Counted from the first letter of the stretch, positions 17,139 through 25,160 are shown. The stretch: 38,572 nucleotides of DNA from Clostridia bacterium (GCA_017456005.1 JAFTLJ010000041.1:1-38572), one strand, 5' to 3'. The notes: a model not told the origin generated them from the sequence alone. Translations and numbers: made by a program.

Positions 17139-19226
17139 TTAGAATATGTCGTCGAGGTTGAATTTCTTTTTGGGTTTGAAATCGATCTTGAATACATATT
17201 TGAGAACACAGTATGCTGCAACAAGAACTGCTATAACTGCTACTACAATGATAGTAACGAGCCAGAATGTGGGGAACTTGGGAGGAAGAAGTTTAACTGT
17301 GCCTCTGTTTTCGAGTTCTGCTTTGAGTGCTTCCGTATCTGCATCAAATTTAACATCGAGAACAGTGTATTTGAAGTCAGCGGACATATCGCCGATCTTA
17401 ACTTTACCGGAATTTTCGCCGGGAGCAGATGTATCGTAGTTGATGATAAGGTTGGGGTCGTTATCGTTGATCTCTGCTTCTTCGCCGTCGGAATATTTGT
17501 ATTTAACTGTGAACCAGCTGCGTGTAATATCGCTGTCTACGGCAACTTTGTTTGCGTTGCTGAGCTTAACTTCGAGGGAAGTGGGCTTCTGAACCATAAC
17601 GTTGAAATCTTTAGCAACGTTGATGTTGTATGCAGCGTTAACGAGTTTAGCTGTTGCAACAGTATCGCCGCCCTGGCCGCTTGTTGTGTCGCAAGAAACG
17701 GAGAATGCTTTGAGAAGAACGTCGATTCTGGCTTTTTTAGCTTCGTCGATGGAAACGCCTTCGCCTTCTGCGGGGATTTCGAGAACGTCTTTAGTACCGT
17801 TTGTGTATACAGCAGTTACTGTGAAGAAGCTGTTGTCGATAACTGTGCCGTAGTAGATAGAATTTTTCTTTTCTGTTACGGGTGTGAGTTCGATGTCTTT
17901 TACGTCGATGATATTTACGGGGAATGTGATCGTATTGCCATAGAAGTTTGCTGTTACGATGTATTCGTAGTAGCCTTCTGCGGAAAGAGGAACGTCAATG
18001 TTTGTGAAATCTGTGCCTTCAAGAGCAAACTGGTTAAGAGCTTTTACTTTGGAAGTACCGTCTGCAAAATTGATTTTGAGTGTAAGACCTGTGGGAGTGA
18101 ATTTGCCTGCAATAAGGATATCGAGCTTGTTGTATACGCTGGAATACTGCGGTGTTGCGAATTCAACGGATTCTACGTCAACTACTGTTACTTCATATTC
18201 GTAAATAAGTTTGCCGTAAACAAGCTGAACTTTTGTTTTCCAAGAATCTACTTCTTCGCCGAGGCCTTCGGGTTTTTCGAAGTTGTAGATAGCACTTGCG
18301 GTATCGATGGTTTCTTTAACGCCGTCTTTGAATGTGATTTCTGCTGTGAAGCCTGTGAGGTCGAGTTTGTCGCCTGTGTAGTATGTTGTTACTTCGGGGG
18401 CTGTAACGGGGTTGAATTCCGTTGCGCTGTTTTCTTTGATTTCAAGTGCGCTTTCGTAGCCTGTTACGTATTCGAGAGAACCGAATACGATATAGTCGAT
18501 TTCGATTTCTGCGCCTTCGTATGCTTCGTTTGCTTTGTCGTAACCGAAGGGGAAGATGAGGATTTCACGGATATCGCTGGACCAGTTGTATGCACCCTTC
18601 TGGTCGAAGTTGAGGTCTCTCAAGCTTACTGTGATAGTTGTCCAGCCGCTCATGTTGGGCTCCATTTCGATATTTGCTACCGTTCTGGAGTCGAAACCTG
18701 TGTTACCACCGAAAGTACGGAAAACACCTACAGAGAATTTTGTACAAGCACTGTTGTTTTTGATTCTGAGCTTAGCGTATTCGATAGCACCGGAAGCCTC
18801 TGCGCCTGCTTTAAACGTACCGCCGAGAGGGTCAGTCTGGAAAGCGAGAGCGCCGGCAGCTGTGCCGATGGAAGATATGGAAATAACTTCGCCGTTATTT
18901 TTGAAGCTGTAATCGAGGTTTTCCTCATAGCTATATTTATCGTCAAGGAAAATAGCAGTGGGGTAAGCACCGTTTACGAACTGATCTTCATAGTAACGTT
19001 CAAGAACGTAATCGCCTTTTTTATGGATTACTTCGCCCTTGTCGTTGAGCACGTCTTCTTCGTATCTTTCAGCCCAAGCATTGTTTGCTTCGGAGAAGTC
19101 GAGATAGTCGATAGAACCTATTACGTTGTTTTTAGAGTCTGTCGGTACAGAGGCTCCAAACGCAAGCGTTGTGGTCATAGTAAAAACAAATATGACCGCC
19201 AAAAAAATCGCAAGAAATTTTTTCAT
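17139..19226 (-). CDS. Membrane-anchored surface protein with carbohydrate-binding-like and Ig-like domains
   Basis: 695 residues. Residues 1-25 are a signal peptide (ends AFGAS). Residues about 35-260 form a beta-rich domain ending IEIDYIVFGS, typical of CBM-like jelly rolls. From about 270 to 640 there are four divergent bacterial Ig-like repeats with alternating phrases such as TGDKLDLTGFTAEITFKDG and KLDILIAGKFTPTGL. A single membrane segment lies at about 655-677, followed by a basic tail (KPKKKFNLDDIF) that should stay in the cytoplasm. The gene is monocistronic, with its own strong promoter at 19302-19331. Its codon bias matches the sugar-import operon, which suggests high expression and a related surface role. 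Substrate unknown. Confidence 0.8.
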   Translation of the reverse strand: MKKFLAIFLAVIFVFTMTTTLAFGASVPTDSKNNVIGSIDYLDFSEANNAWAERYEEDVLNDKGEVIHKKGDYVLERYYEDQFVNGAYPTAIFLDDKYSYEENLDYSFKNNGEVISISSIGTAAGALAFQTDPLGGTFKAGAEASGAIEYAKLRIKNNSACTKFSVGVFRTFGGNTGFDSRTVANIEMEPNMSGWTTITVSLRDLNFDQKGAYNWSSDIREILIFPFGYDKANEAYEGAEIEIDYIVFGSLEYVTGYESALEIKENSATEFNPVTAPEVTTYYTGDKLDLTGFTAEITFKDGVKETIDTASAIYNFEKPEGLGEEVDSWKTKVQLVYGKLIYEYEVTVVDVESVEFATPQYSSVYNKLDILIAGKFTPTGLTLKINFADGTSKVKALNQFALEGTDFTNIDVPLSAEGYYEYIVTANFYGNTITFPVNIIDVKDIELTPVTEKKNSIYYGTVIDNSFFTVTAVYTNGTKDVLEIPAEGEGVSIDEAKKARIDVLLKAFSVSCDTTSGQGGDTVATAKLVNAAYNINVAKDFNVMVQKPTSLEVKLSNANKVAVDSDITRSWFTVKYKYSDGEEAEINDNDPNLIINYDTSAPGENSGKVKIGDMSADFKYTVLDVKFDADTEALKAELENRGTVKLLPPKFPTFWLVTIIVVAVIAVLVAAYCVLKYVFKIDFKPKKKFNLDDIF

Positions 19227-19301
19227 AAGAGTTTTCCTTTCGCTTTGTGGGAATGTAGTGTATAGATACCCGTAAAGATACCAATATTTAATCTATTATA
19301 T

Positions 19302-19331
19302 ATTGTAGCATATAAACAAGGCGTATGTCAA
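19302..19331 (-). promoter_or_regulatory. Promoter of the Ig-like surface protein gene
   Basis: On the minus strand TTGACA (19331-19326), an 18-nt spacer and TACAAT (19307-19302). The leader is about 70 nt and contains two GGTATC direct repeats; an AAAGGA SD precedes the ATG at 19226. Confidence 0.8.
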
Positions 19332-19367
19332 GAAGTTATTTCAATTATAGCAAAATGCCCAAACATT

Positions 19368-19808
19368 TTAGAGTAATTTGTCTAACATATCCACACGTCT
19401 TTGGTGTCTTCCGCCGTCAAATTCGGTGGAAAGGAAGACTTTTGTGAGCTCAAGTGCTTTTTCGTAGGAAATCATACGCGCACCAAGGCAAAGAACGTTG
19501 GAATTGTTGTGGTGGCGTGTCATAGCGGTGGACTCGGGTTCGTTGCAAAGTGCGGCGCGAATGCCGCGATGTTTGTTTGCCGCAATGCTCATTCCTATGC
19601 CCGTGCCGCATACGAGAATGCCGAATTCTGCCTTGCCGCCGCGCACAAGCTCGCAAACTTTGCTTGCGTGAACGGGGTAATCTACAGATTCAGGGCTGTT
19701 GGTGCCGCAGTCGATACATTCGTATCCGTTTTCGGTGAGGTAGGCTATGAGGTTGTTTTTGTATTCATATCCTGCGTGGTCTGCTCCGAGAGCGATGGTA
19801 TGTTTCAT
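19368..19808 (-). CDS. rpiB: Ribose-5-phosphate isomerase B
   Basis: 146 residues, normal length for RpiB/LacAB. It interconverts ribose 5-phosphate and ribulose 5-phosphate in the pentose phosphate pathway. Visible landmarks are GADHAGYE (D10, H11), the catalytic Cys67 in CGTGIGMSIAANK, and RHHNNSNVL with His99. It overlaps the tsaB stop by an ATGA junction, so it is the last gene of the minus-strand operon. Confidence 0.96.
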   Translation of the reverse strand: MKHTIALGADHAGYEYKNNLIAYLTENGYECIDCGTNSPESVDYPVHASKVCELVRGGKAEFGILVCGTGIGMSIAANKHRGIRAALCNEPESTAMTRHHNNSNVLCLGARMISYEKALELTKVFLSTEFDGGRHQRRVDMLDKLL

Positions 19809-20521
19809 TTTGTTTGTTCCTTTCTTTTTCTTTCTTCCTCGCGTTCCGCTTGGGAAGCACGGAGATATTTCGGCGAAAGCGCAAGGTCTGTAAAATCTTC
19901 CTTTGCTTCCGAAGTTTCATATTTGTGAAGTGCTGATGCCGCTACTGCCGCCGCATTCTGATATATCAGTATTTTCGGGGTGGATGCTTTTTGCGGCACA
20001 TTCAGCTTATCGGCTATGGCATAGCCGTCGCCGAAGAAATATATGGGCTTATCTGCCTTTGCAAGCTCCGCTTCCAGCTCTGCGGCAGAGATCAGCCTAT
20101 CTTCGCAGAGCCTCGTAAGCTCGCCGTCGTTATATTCGAAAATTGCATTGTAAAGCTGAGAACGGCGCGCGTCCATAACGGGAACGGCGAGGAAATTGCC
20201 CGAAAGCCCCATTGCATTACGTGCCAGAGCATCGAGCGTGGACGTGCCGACGCATATTTTGTTTTTGCCGAAAGCAAGCCCTTTTATTGCCGCCACACCG
20301 ATGCGCACGCCCGTGAAGGAGCCGGGCCCCTCCGAAACGGCGAACATATCGATGTCGCTCGGAGCGAGCTTGAGGTTTTTGAGCGTGGCTTCTATCATAG
20401 GTAGCAGGGTTTCGCTGTGCGTAAGACCATTTTTTTGCGTGTACATGGCGAGTATCGTTTCGTTTTCGCAAACAGCCACGCTTGCGCATGTTGCCGTTGT
20501 GTCTACTGCAAGGATCTTCAT
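19805..20521 (-). CDS. tsaB: tRNA threonylcarbamoyladenosine biosynthesis protein TsaB
   Basis: 238 residues, an ASKHA-fold partner that, with TsaD and TsaE, transfers threonylcarbamoyl to A37 of ANN-decoding tRNAs. Landmarks are MKILAVDTTATCASVAV at the N-terminus, and SEGPGSFTGVRIG at residues 63-75. It is translationally coupled to tsaE (ATGA overlap at 20518-20521) and to rpiB. TsaD is not in the window. Confidence 0.95.
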   Translation of the reverse strand: MKILAVDTTATCASVAVCENETILAMYTQKNGLTHSETLLPMIEATLKNLKLAPSDIDMFAVSEGPGSFTGVRIGVAAIKGLAFGKNKICVGTSTLDALARNAMGLSGNFLAVPVMDARRSQLYNAIFEYNDGELTRLCEDRLISAAELEAELAKADKPIYFFGDGYAIADKLNVPQKASTPKILIYQNAAAVAASALHKYETSEAKEDFTDLALSPKYLRASQAEREEERKRKEQTK

Positions 20522-20952
20522 TGAACCACCCTTTCTATGATTATTTCGCGGGAATCGACGTTGTCCGGCCGTTTGAGTATTGTGACAACGTAATATTCCT
20601 CGGGCAGAAAATCTTCTATTTTTTCACTCCATTCCACGGCACAAACACCGTTTTCGATATAGTCGAAATAGCCTGTGGAGGTAAGCGAATCTTCATCGTC
20701 TATGCGGTACATATCGAAGTGGTAGAAGGGAAATTCCGCGCCGCGGTATTCGTTTACTATTTGGTAGGTGGGGCTTTGCACGCGAGCCTTCGGTGCGAGG
20801 CACTTTGCCATGCCGCGTATGAAAGCGGTCTTGCCCACGCCGAGGTCGCCGCGCATAGCAACGAAATCGCCTTTTTCGAGGTTCATGGCAAAATCCTGCC
20901 CTGCGAGCTCGGTTTCTTCCGTGCTTTGCGTAAAAATCATTCTTTTTTCCAT
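20518..20952 (-). CDS. tsaE: tRNA threonylcarbamoyladenosine biosynthesis ATPase TsaE
   Basis: 144 residues. Walker A GDLGVGKT at residues 35-42, the family-specific SPTYQIVNEY (60-69), YHFDMYRI (77-84) and the AVEWSEKI segment near 105. It supplies the ATPase that recycles the TsaBD complex. The tight order tsaE-tsaB is common in Bacillota. The SD AAAGGT lies about 9 nt before the ATG. Confidence 0.95.
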   Translation of the reverse strand: MEKRMIFTQSTEETELAGQDFAMNLEKGDFVAMRGDLGVGKTAFIRGMAKCLAPKARVQSPTYQIVNEYRGAEFPFYHFDMYRIDDEDSLTSTGYFDYIENGVCAVEWSEKIEDFLPEEYYVVTILKRPDNVDSREIIIERVVQ

Positions 20953-20962
20953 TGTGGTACCT

Positions 20963-22147
20963 TTATTTTGTCCTGCGGGAAAGGCTGTTTAAGCCGACCG
21001 CAAGGGAATTTACGAGGTTTTCGATATCTGCCTCTGTGTTCTGCACACCGAGGCTTACGCGAATGGTGCTGTCTGCCTCCTTTTCGGGCATGCCGAAAGA
21101 GAGCAGTACGTGGCTTTTATGCCCGGAGTTGGAGGAGCAGGCCGAGCCGCTGGAAACAAACACGCCGTCGCGCGAGAGGAAGTGGAGCATGGTTTCGCTT
21201 CTTACACCGGGTAGAGTGAGGCTTATTATATGCGGCGCGTATTTTCCTGCAGGGGTATTTACGCGTACATCGGGCAGCTTTTCTGCGATAAGTTTTTCTG
21301 CAAGAGAGCGCAGAGAAGCAAATTTCTCGAGCGTGGCTGAAAGATTTTTGCTTTCGTATTCCGCTGCAGCGCCAAAGCCGGCTATGCCTATAGTGTTTTC
21401 CGTGCCGCTGCGCATGCCGCTTTCCTGACCGCCGCCGTGAACGAAGGGGACAATGCTCTTGGTGGTGAGCACTTTTTCACGCACAAAAAGCGCACCCACG
21501 CCCTTCGGCCCGCCGATTTTGTGGGAGCTTATGCTTATTAAATCTGCAGGGAGCGATGCGAGCGGCTCCGGCGTTTTAAGGTAGCCCTGAACTGCATCGC
21601 AATGCACCAAAATTTCGGGGCATTTAGCCTTTGCGAGGCTTGCTATTGCCGCTATATCGTTTATAGCGCCCGTTTCGTTGTTTACGAGCATGGCGGAAAC
21701 GAGTATTGTATCTGCCGAAAGCTCCGCTTTGTATTTTTCCATATCCCAAACGCCGCGGGGCGAGGGGATAAAACTAACTTTATAGCCCAGCTTTTCAAGA
21801 TATTTCGCTGTTTCGATAACGGAGGGGTGTTCCGTTTCGCCTACAATAATTTTGCCGCCCTTTTTGCGCTCCTTTGCCGTTGCGGCACCGATGAGCGCAA
21901 GGTTGTTTGCCTCTGTGCCGGAGGCTGTGAAAACGAGCATTTGCGGCTTTACCTTGCCGTATTTTTTTGCGCCGAGGGAAGCAAAAATTTTTTCCCTGGC
22001 TTCGCTTACCGTTTTTTCCGCCTCCATGCCCAGCAGGTGGAGCGATGAGGGGTTGCCGAACGTGCTGTCCATGACAGCGCGCATTTTTTCTGCGGCGGCG
22101 GGGCACAACGGCGTGGTAGCGCTGTTATCGAGATAAGAAAGAGCCAT
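20963..22147 (-). CDS. Cysteine desulfurase (NifS/IscS family)
   Basis: 394 residues, a PLP enzyme that converts cysteine to alanine and a protein-bound persulfide for tRNA thiolation or Fe-S clusters. His107 (ETEHPSV), Asp184 and Gln187 (HCDAVQG), PLP Lys210 (SSHKIGGPKG) and catalytic Cys337 (SSGSACSSNSG) are visible. The Cys loop with SSGSACSS is of the IscS/NifS (group I) kind. The SD GAGGAA lies just before the ATG. It could serve MnmA (start of window), but the exact paralogue (iscS, nifS or nifZ type) cannot be decided here. Confidence 0.93.
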   Translation of the reverse strand: MALSYLDNSATTPLCPAAAEKMRAVMDSTFGNPSSLHLLGMEAEKTVSEAREKIFASLGAKKYGKVKPQMLVFTASGTEANNLALIGAATAKERKKGGKIIVGETEHPSVIETAKYLEKLGYKVSFIPSPRGVWDMEKYKAELSADTILVSAMLVNNETGAINDIAAIASLAKAKCPEILVHCDAVQGYLKTPEPLASLPADLISISSHKIGGPKGVGALFVREKVLTTKSIVPFVHGGGQESGMRSGTENTIGIAGFGAAAEYESKNLSATLEKFASLRSLAEKLIAEKLPDVRVNTPAGKYAPHIISLTLPGVRSETMLHFLSRDGVFVSSGSACSSNSGHKSHVLLSFGMPEKEADSTIRVSLGVQNTEADIENLVNSLAVGLNSLSRRTK

Positions 22148-22167
22148 TTTTTCCTCTTAAAGCTATA

Positions 22168-22710
22168 TTACGGTTTGAAATTTTCTGCTATCTGATTAAC
22201 GGCCTTTGTATGTGAATCGTAATTTGCTTCCAAAGCCGTATAAGTGAAGATATATACCTGACCGGATGTGTCGTAGGAGAATATCTGCATGAATTTATAT
22301 TTGGGCTCTGCTTCTTCGCCTTCCTTGGCATCCGCGCCGATGGTATAAACGTATTTGAGCGCGGGAAGTGCACCGAAATACTGGTTATCTTTATATTCCT
22401 CTATTTCGGAAACGTTTTGAAGCGTGGCTTTTATATTTTTATAGTAATTTTGGCAGTATTCCTCGAGAGAATCGTAGCTTGCGCTGCTCCACTGCATCGT
22501 CATGAGCGAGATATTACTTTTGTCGTTTGCATATGCAGCCGAAACGCCGTCTGCGATATCTACGGTCCACGTTTCGGGGACGTAGAGAGTGTACGTGACC
22601 TTATCGTTTTCGAGAAGCATCATTCCGTCGGGAACCTCGGAAGGCTCGCTGCAAGAGGAAAATGCAAAAATTGTTGCTAAAACAAGAAAAATTGCTATGA
22701 TTTTTTTCAT
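22168..22710 (-). CDS. Lipoprotein, PsbP-like/DUF1795-type
   Basis: 180 residues. The signal peptide ends in lipobox FSSC (Cys20), so it is anchored to the outer face of the membrane. The mature part has the pattern of PsbP-like folds: a short strand YTLYVPETWTVD, then ISLMTMQWSS and the C-terminal YIFTYTALEANYDSH. It is the first gene of the operon leading to the desulfurase and tsaE-tsaB-rpiB. No function is known for such proteins in Clostridia. Confidence 0.75.
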   Translation of the reverse strand: MKKIIAIFLVLATIFAFSSCSEPSEVPDGMMLLENDKVTYTLYVPETWTVDIADGVSAAYANDKSNISLMTMQWSSASYDSLEEYCQNYYKNIKATLQNVSEIEEYKDNQYFGALPALKYVYTIGADAKEGEEAEPKYKFMQIFSYDTSGQVYIFTYTALEANYDSHTKAVNQIAENFKP

Positions 22711-22751
22711 TTTTGGGTGAAAATCCTTTTTAAAAATAATTTATACTATAT

Positions 22752-22780
22752 ATTATATATTGATAGGCAACTAAAGTCAA
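22752..22780 (-). promoter_or_regulatory. Promoter of the lipoprotein-desulfurase-tsaEB-rpiB operon
   Basis: Minus strand: TTGACT (22780-22775), 17-nt spacer, TATAAT (22757-22752). The spacing is ideal and it lies about 40 nt before the lipoprotein ATG. Confidence 0.8.
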
Positions 22781-22846
22781 CCGAAAAACGAGCAGAATCG
22801 CCAAAATAATTATACAAAAAAACAGACGAAATTTTGGCTAAAAAAA

Positions 22847-22874
22847 CAACAACCCCATCGTTTTTTCGATGGGG
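22847..22874 (-). terminator. Terminator of the zinc-ribbon gene
   Basis: Minus strand: CCCCATCG, six-A loop, CGATGGGG, followed by a T-rich tail (TTGTTGTTTTTTT). It follows the zinc-ribbon stop codon by about 25 nt. Confidence 0.88.
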
Positions 22875-22899
22875 TGAGCAATACGTTATGTTAAATAAA

Positions 22900-23181
22900 T
22901 TACTGCTGGTCCTGTTTCATAGCTGCATAGCATGCGCTGCAGTATACAGGTCTGTCGTTGCTGGGCTGGAAGGGAACTTTAGCTTCACCACCGCATTTTG
23001 CGCAAGTTGTTGTGAAAAGTTCTCTTGCGGGACGTGTTGCATTCTTTCTTGCGTCGCGGCAGCTCTTGCATCTCTGGGGCTCATTCTGGAAGCCTCTTTC
23101 AGCATAGAATTCCTGCTCGCCGGCAGAAAATACGAATTCTGCTCCGCAATCTTTGCAAACTAATGTTTTGTCCTGATACAT
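22900..23181 (-). CDS. Small double zinc-ribbon protein
   Basis: 93 residues with four CxxC knuckles: CKDC (9-12), CKSC (38-41), CAKC (60-63) and CSAC (81-84). The first pair, with the EFVFSAGEQEFYAERGF loop, matches the 'probable zinc-ribbon' family (zf-trcl); the second pair resembles the CxDx7-type zinc domain. Such proteins are widespread in Bacillota and probably bind nucleic acid or ribosome partners, but their function is unknown. SD GAGGT precedes the ATG, and a tRNA-like sequence lies 40 nt upstream. Confidence 0.88.
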   Translation of the reverse strand: MYQDKTLVCKDCGAEFVFSAGEQEFYAERGFQNEPQRCKSCRDARKNATRPARELFTTTCAKCGGEAKVPFQPSNDRPVYCSACYAAMKQDQQ

Positions 23182-23220
23182 TTTGTCTTACCTCGCTTTG
23201 AAAATATGGTTAAAAATTTT

Positions 23221-23285
23221 GCCCGAAGACAGATTCCAACTGTCATCTTTGTGGGAACAACGCTTTGCCGTTAAGCTATTTGGGC
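23221..23285 (-). ncRNA. Degenerate tRNA-like element
   Basis: On the minus strand the ends GCCCAAA and TTCGGGC pair in six of seven positions, followed by A. A D-arm-like GCTT-loop-AAGC with GG in its loop comes next, and a T-arm-like GACAG-TTGGAAT-CTGTC with a perfect 5-bp stem and 7-nt loop. The centre is about 6 nt too short and only offers TTGT-TCCC-ACAA in place of a normal anticodon arm; no CCA is encoded. It looks like a decayed tRNA or a tRNA mimic between the sigma-factor and zinc-ribbon genes. It is not a T-box leader: no TGG-ACC box is seen. Confidence 0.4.
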
Positions 23286-23367
23286 ATAGTTGCAGACGAT
23301 TAAAACATATGTGGAATATATAAACCGTGCGAAAAACACGAAACACAAAAAAATAATAATGCTTTTT

Positions 23368-23931
23368 CTACAAAAGCTTCCGCAACTTTGCTTTAATCCT
23401 GACGATAGCGTTATCCACCGATTTTTTTGATTTGGATAGAGCACGAGAAATGTCTTCGTAAGACAGATCTTCAAGGTAAAGGCGAAAAACGGAATATTCA
23501 AACTCTGTTAGCACAGAGGCGATCTTTTTGTTTATCACGTCTACAGATTCCTCGCTTATAATGATCTGCTCCGGCGTGCTGCCGCCGGGCGTATCGCAAT
23601 AGAAATCGTAGGGGACATCGTCCGTTTCCGCGCTGCTTTTGTTGCTGCGAATGTATGATATTATTCTGTTTTGAATACAGATCTTGGCGAAATGGCCGAA
23701 GGAAACGCCCTTTGCATTATCGAAAGCGAACACTGCTTTGTAGAGCGCGAGTGAAGCTTCTTGAAAAAGGTCGTCATATTCGGAATCCGAAATGCCATAA
23801 GCCTTTATAAGTTTTTGGGTTGCGCTTTGTATGAGCGGTAGGTACAGGAAATATACGGCATCGAAAGAAAGCGGCTTGCCGCTTTTTACGTCGTTCAATA
23901 AAATTTCAATATCTTTATTTAATGGATCCAC
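23368..23931 (-). CDS. SigH-like RNA polymerase sigma factor
   Basis: 187 residues, starting at a GTG with GGCGG upstream; an in-frame stop lies just before it. Region 2 is visible at about residues 25-95 (DDLFQEASLALYKAVFAFD, then FGHFAKICIQNRIISYIRS), and region 4 at about 140-187 (LTEFEYSVFRLYLEDLSYEDISRAL, then SKKSVDNAIVRIKAKL). The region-2 wording is closest to sigma-30/SigH, which drives early stationary-phase and competence or sporulation genes. Its own promoter is sigma-A-like (24006-24034) and is followed by a long A/T palindrome in the leader. Confidence 0.85.
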   Translation of the reverse strand: MDPLNKDIEILLNDVKSGKPLSFDAVYFLYLPLIQSATQKLIKAYGISDSEYDDLFQEASLALYKAVFAFDNAKGVSFGHFAKICIQNRIISYIRSNKSSAETDDVPYDFYCDTPGGSTPEQIIISEESVDVINKKIASVLTEFEYSVFRLYLEDLSYEDISRALSKSKKSVDNAIVRIKAKLRKLL

Positions 23932-23962
23932 GTTTTACCGCCATACTAAATAAATTATGGAA

Positions 23963-23995
23963 AATATTAAACATTTTATGAAAATGTTAAATATT
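23963..23995 (-). repeat. Near-perfect A/T palindrome in the sigma-factor leader
   Basis: Two 15-nt arms (23963-23977 and 23981-23995) with one mismatch and a 3-nt centre. It begins just after the predicted transcription start, a position typical for a repressor operator or a leader hairpin. Confidence 0.6.
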
Positions 23996-24005
23996 TGTTA
24001 AGTAT

Positions 24006-24034
24006 ATTATAAACTTCAAAAACTTTTGTGTCAA
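24006..24034 (-). promoter_or_regulatory. Promoter of the SigH-like sigma factor gene
   Basis: Minus strand: consensus TTGACA (24034-24029), 17-nt spacer, consensus TATAAT (24011-24006). The start codon is about 70 nt downstream. Confidence 0.85.
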
Positions 24035-24278
24035 GTGTATTTAAGAATAATTCCATTCTTGAATATAGAAAATAGTGTATACTTTTTTGACTTTTTGCAC
24101 AAAAAATAGTCTTGTTTTGTTGCTATGCTCGTTTTTTTGCTGAAAAATGTAATTTTTGAAAATAAATATCTAAAATGTTATACAGCGTGTTTGGGGTTTG
24201 CCGTGTGTGCGAAAAAGTGTAGATAAAGATGAAAGAAAAACTTTTTTAAAAAAACTTAAATTTTTTTCAAAAAACCTA
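24035..24278. other. A/T-rich divergent spacer
   Basis: DNA between the sigma-factor promoter (minus) and the tRNA-Gln promoter (plus). It has a small AAGAAT/ATTCTT dyad near 24043-24060 and long A/T runs, and no gene that I can support. Confidence 0.5.
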
Positions 24279-24307
24279 TTGACAAATTTCGTTTCTTTTG
24301 ATATACT
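24279..24307 (+). promoter_or_regulatory. Promoter of tRNA-Gln
   Basis: TTGACA at 24279-24284, 17-nt spacer, TATACT at 24302-24307, about 50 nt before the tRNA. Strong consensus fits a stable-RNA gene. Confidence 0.85.
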
Positions 24308-24358
24308 ATCACACGTCAGCGGCGCAGAGCCGATGGCAAGCAAAACAAAATAAGACAT

Positions 24359-24434
24359 AGCGGCATCGCCAAGCGGTAAGGCAACGGACTCTGACTCCGT
24401 CATTACCTAGGTTCGAATCCTAGTGCCGCTGCCA
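24359..24434 (+). tRNA. tRNA-Gln (anticodon CTG), CCA encoded
   Basis: A 7-bp acceptor stem (AGCGGCA with TGCCGCT) is fully paired. The D-arm is GCC...GGC with GCGG in the loop. The anticodon arm ACGGA-CTCTGAC-TCCGT gives anticodon CTG, and the T-arm CCTAG-GTTCGAATC-CTAG-type is complete. G73 and an encoded CCA (24432-24434) agree with glutamine identity. Confidence 0.97.
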
Positions 24435-24437
24435 AAT

Positions 24438-24465
24438 AAAGCATCTCAAGAGAGATGCTTTTCTT
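24438..24465 (+). terminator. Terminator after tRNA-Gln
   Basis: 10-bp stem (24438-24447 with 24452-24461), AAGA loop and a T-rich tail, just downstream of the CCA end. Confidence 0.88.
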
Positions 24466-24563
24466 TTGTTCACCGGGTTATGAGCACAGCGAGTGGGATG
24501 TGTTAGCACGTAAGTTTTGGGAGCTGATTATATTTATAAGAAAGATTGGGGAAAGATGGTAAA

Positions 24564-25073
24564 ATGAGAGTGTCTTTTTTATATGATGATTATATAAGAA
24601 GCAATTTAACAGCACCGCTATTTGCCGTGTTTTTTTGCTCAATAATGATTATACTTAATATAAAGACTTTGTTTTTAATTATAAAATCTATTTTTGAAGC
24701 TATTAAGAGCAGAGATAAGTATGCTGTTGGGGATGTTATAGAAAAACATATTGTTGCTATAATAGTAATGATCCTTTGTGTATTTTTGCTTTTTGTCAAT
24801 ATTTCTCCTCTAACATCAGGAGGAATACATCTTATCAATGAAAAAGAAACCGATGCAGTTTATACCAAAGGAATAATACAATCAATAGAACAGTTAAATC
24901 AATATTCATCTCCGAAATATCAAACTGATTATGGGACAACATTTGGAGCTAGAGTCAATATTGACGGTGATATCTATAACATAATTACTGTTGAAGAATT
25001 TGCAGTTGGCGACAATGTGAAAATTAAATATTTACCAAAAAGCAAATTTATTTTGGAAATGCAATCCGATTAG
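24564..25073 (+). CDS. Two-helix membrane protein of unknown function
   Basis: 169 residues from the ATG at 24564, with GGGG at 24548-24551 as a distant SD. A TTG at 24546 would add six residues. Two membrane segments (about 18-40 and 68-92) flank a basic loop. The C-terminal 70 residues are soluble and beta-rich (VNIDGDIYNIITVEEFAVGD, KIKYLPKSKFILEM), resembling the small barrel of DUF3592-like proteins, though I am not sure. It is markedly more A/T-rich than its neighbours and stands alone between two terminators. Confidence 0.6.
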   Translation: MRVSFLYDDYIRSNLTAPLFAVFFCSIMIILNIKTLFLIIKSIFEAIKSRDKYAVGDVIEKHIVAIIVMILCVFLLFVNISPLTSGGIHLINEKETDAVYTKGIIQSIEQLNQYSSPKYQTDYGTTFGARVNIDGDIYNIITVEEFAVGDNVKIKYLPKSKFILEMQSD

Positions 25074-25123
25074 TAAAATTTATTAAAAAGCAGTAGTTTA
25101 TATGTATGAGGTAGACAGAAAAA

Positions 25124-25151
25124 ACAACAGGTTTCGACCTGTCGTTTTTTT
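25124..25151 (+). terminator. Terminator after the two-helix membrane protein
   Basis: 9-bp stem with one mismatch (25124-25132 with 25137-25145), a TTCG tetraloop and a T run. Confidence 0.8.
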
Positions 25152-25160
25152 AACGAAATT

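Noticed and set aside
17055..19265. 736-codon open frame opposite the Ig-like surface gene
   Set aside because: Cys/Phe-rich translation, starts inside the neighbouring membrane-protein gene; the minus gene has signal peptide, SD and promoter.
23221..23285. T-box riboswitch for the zinc-ribbon gene
   Set aside because: No specifier stem or TGG-ACC box; the cloverleaf signals are those of a tRNA itself.
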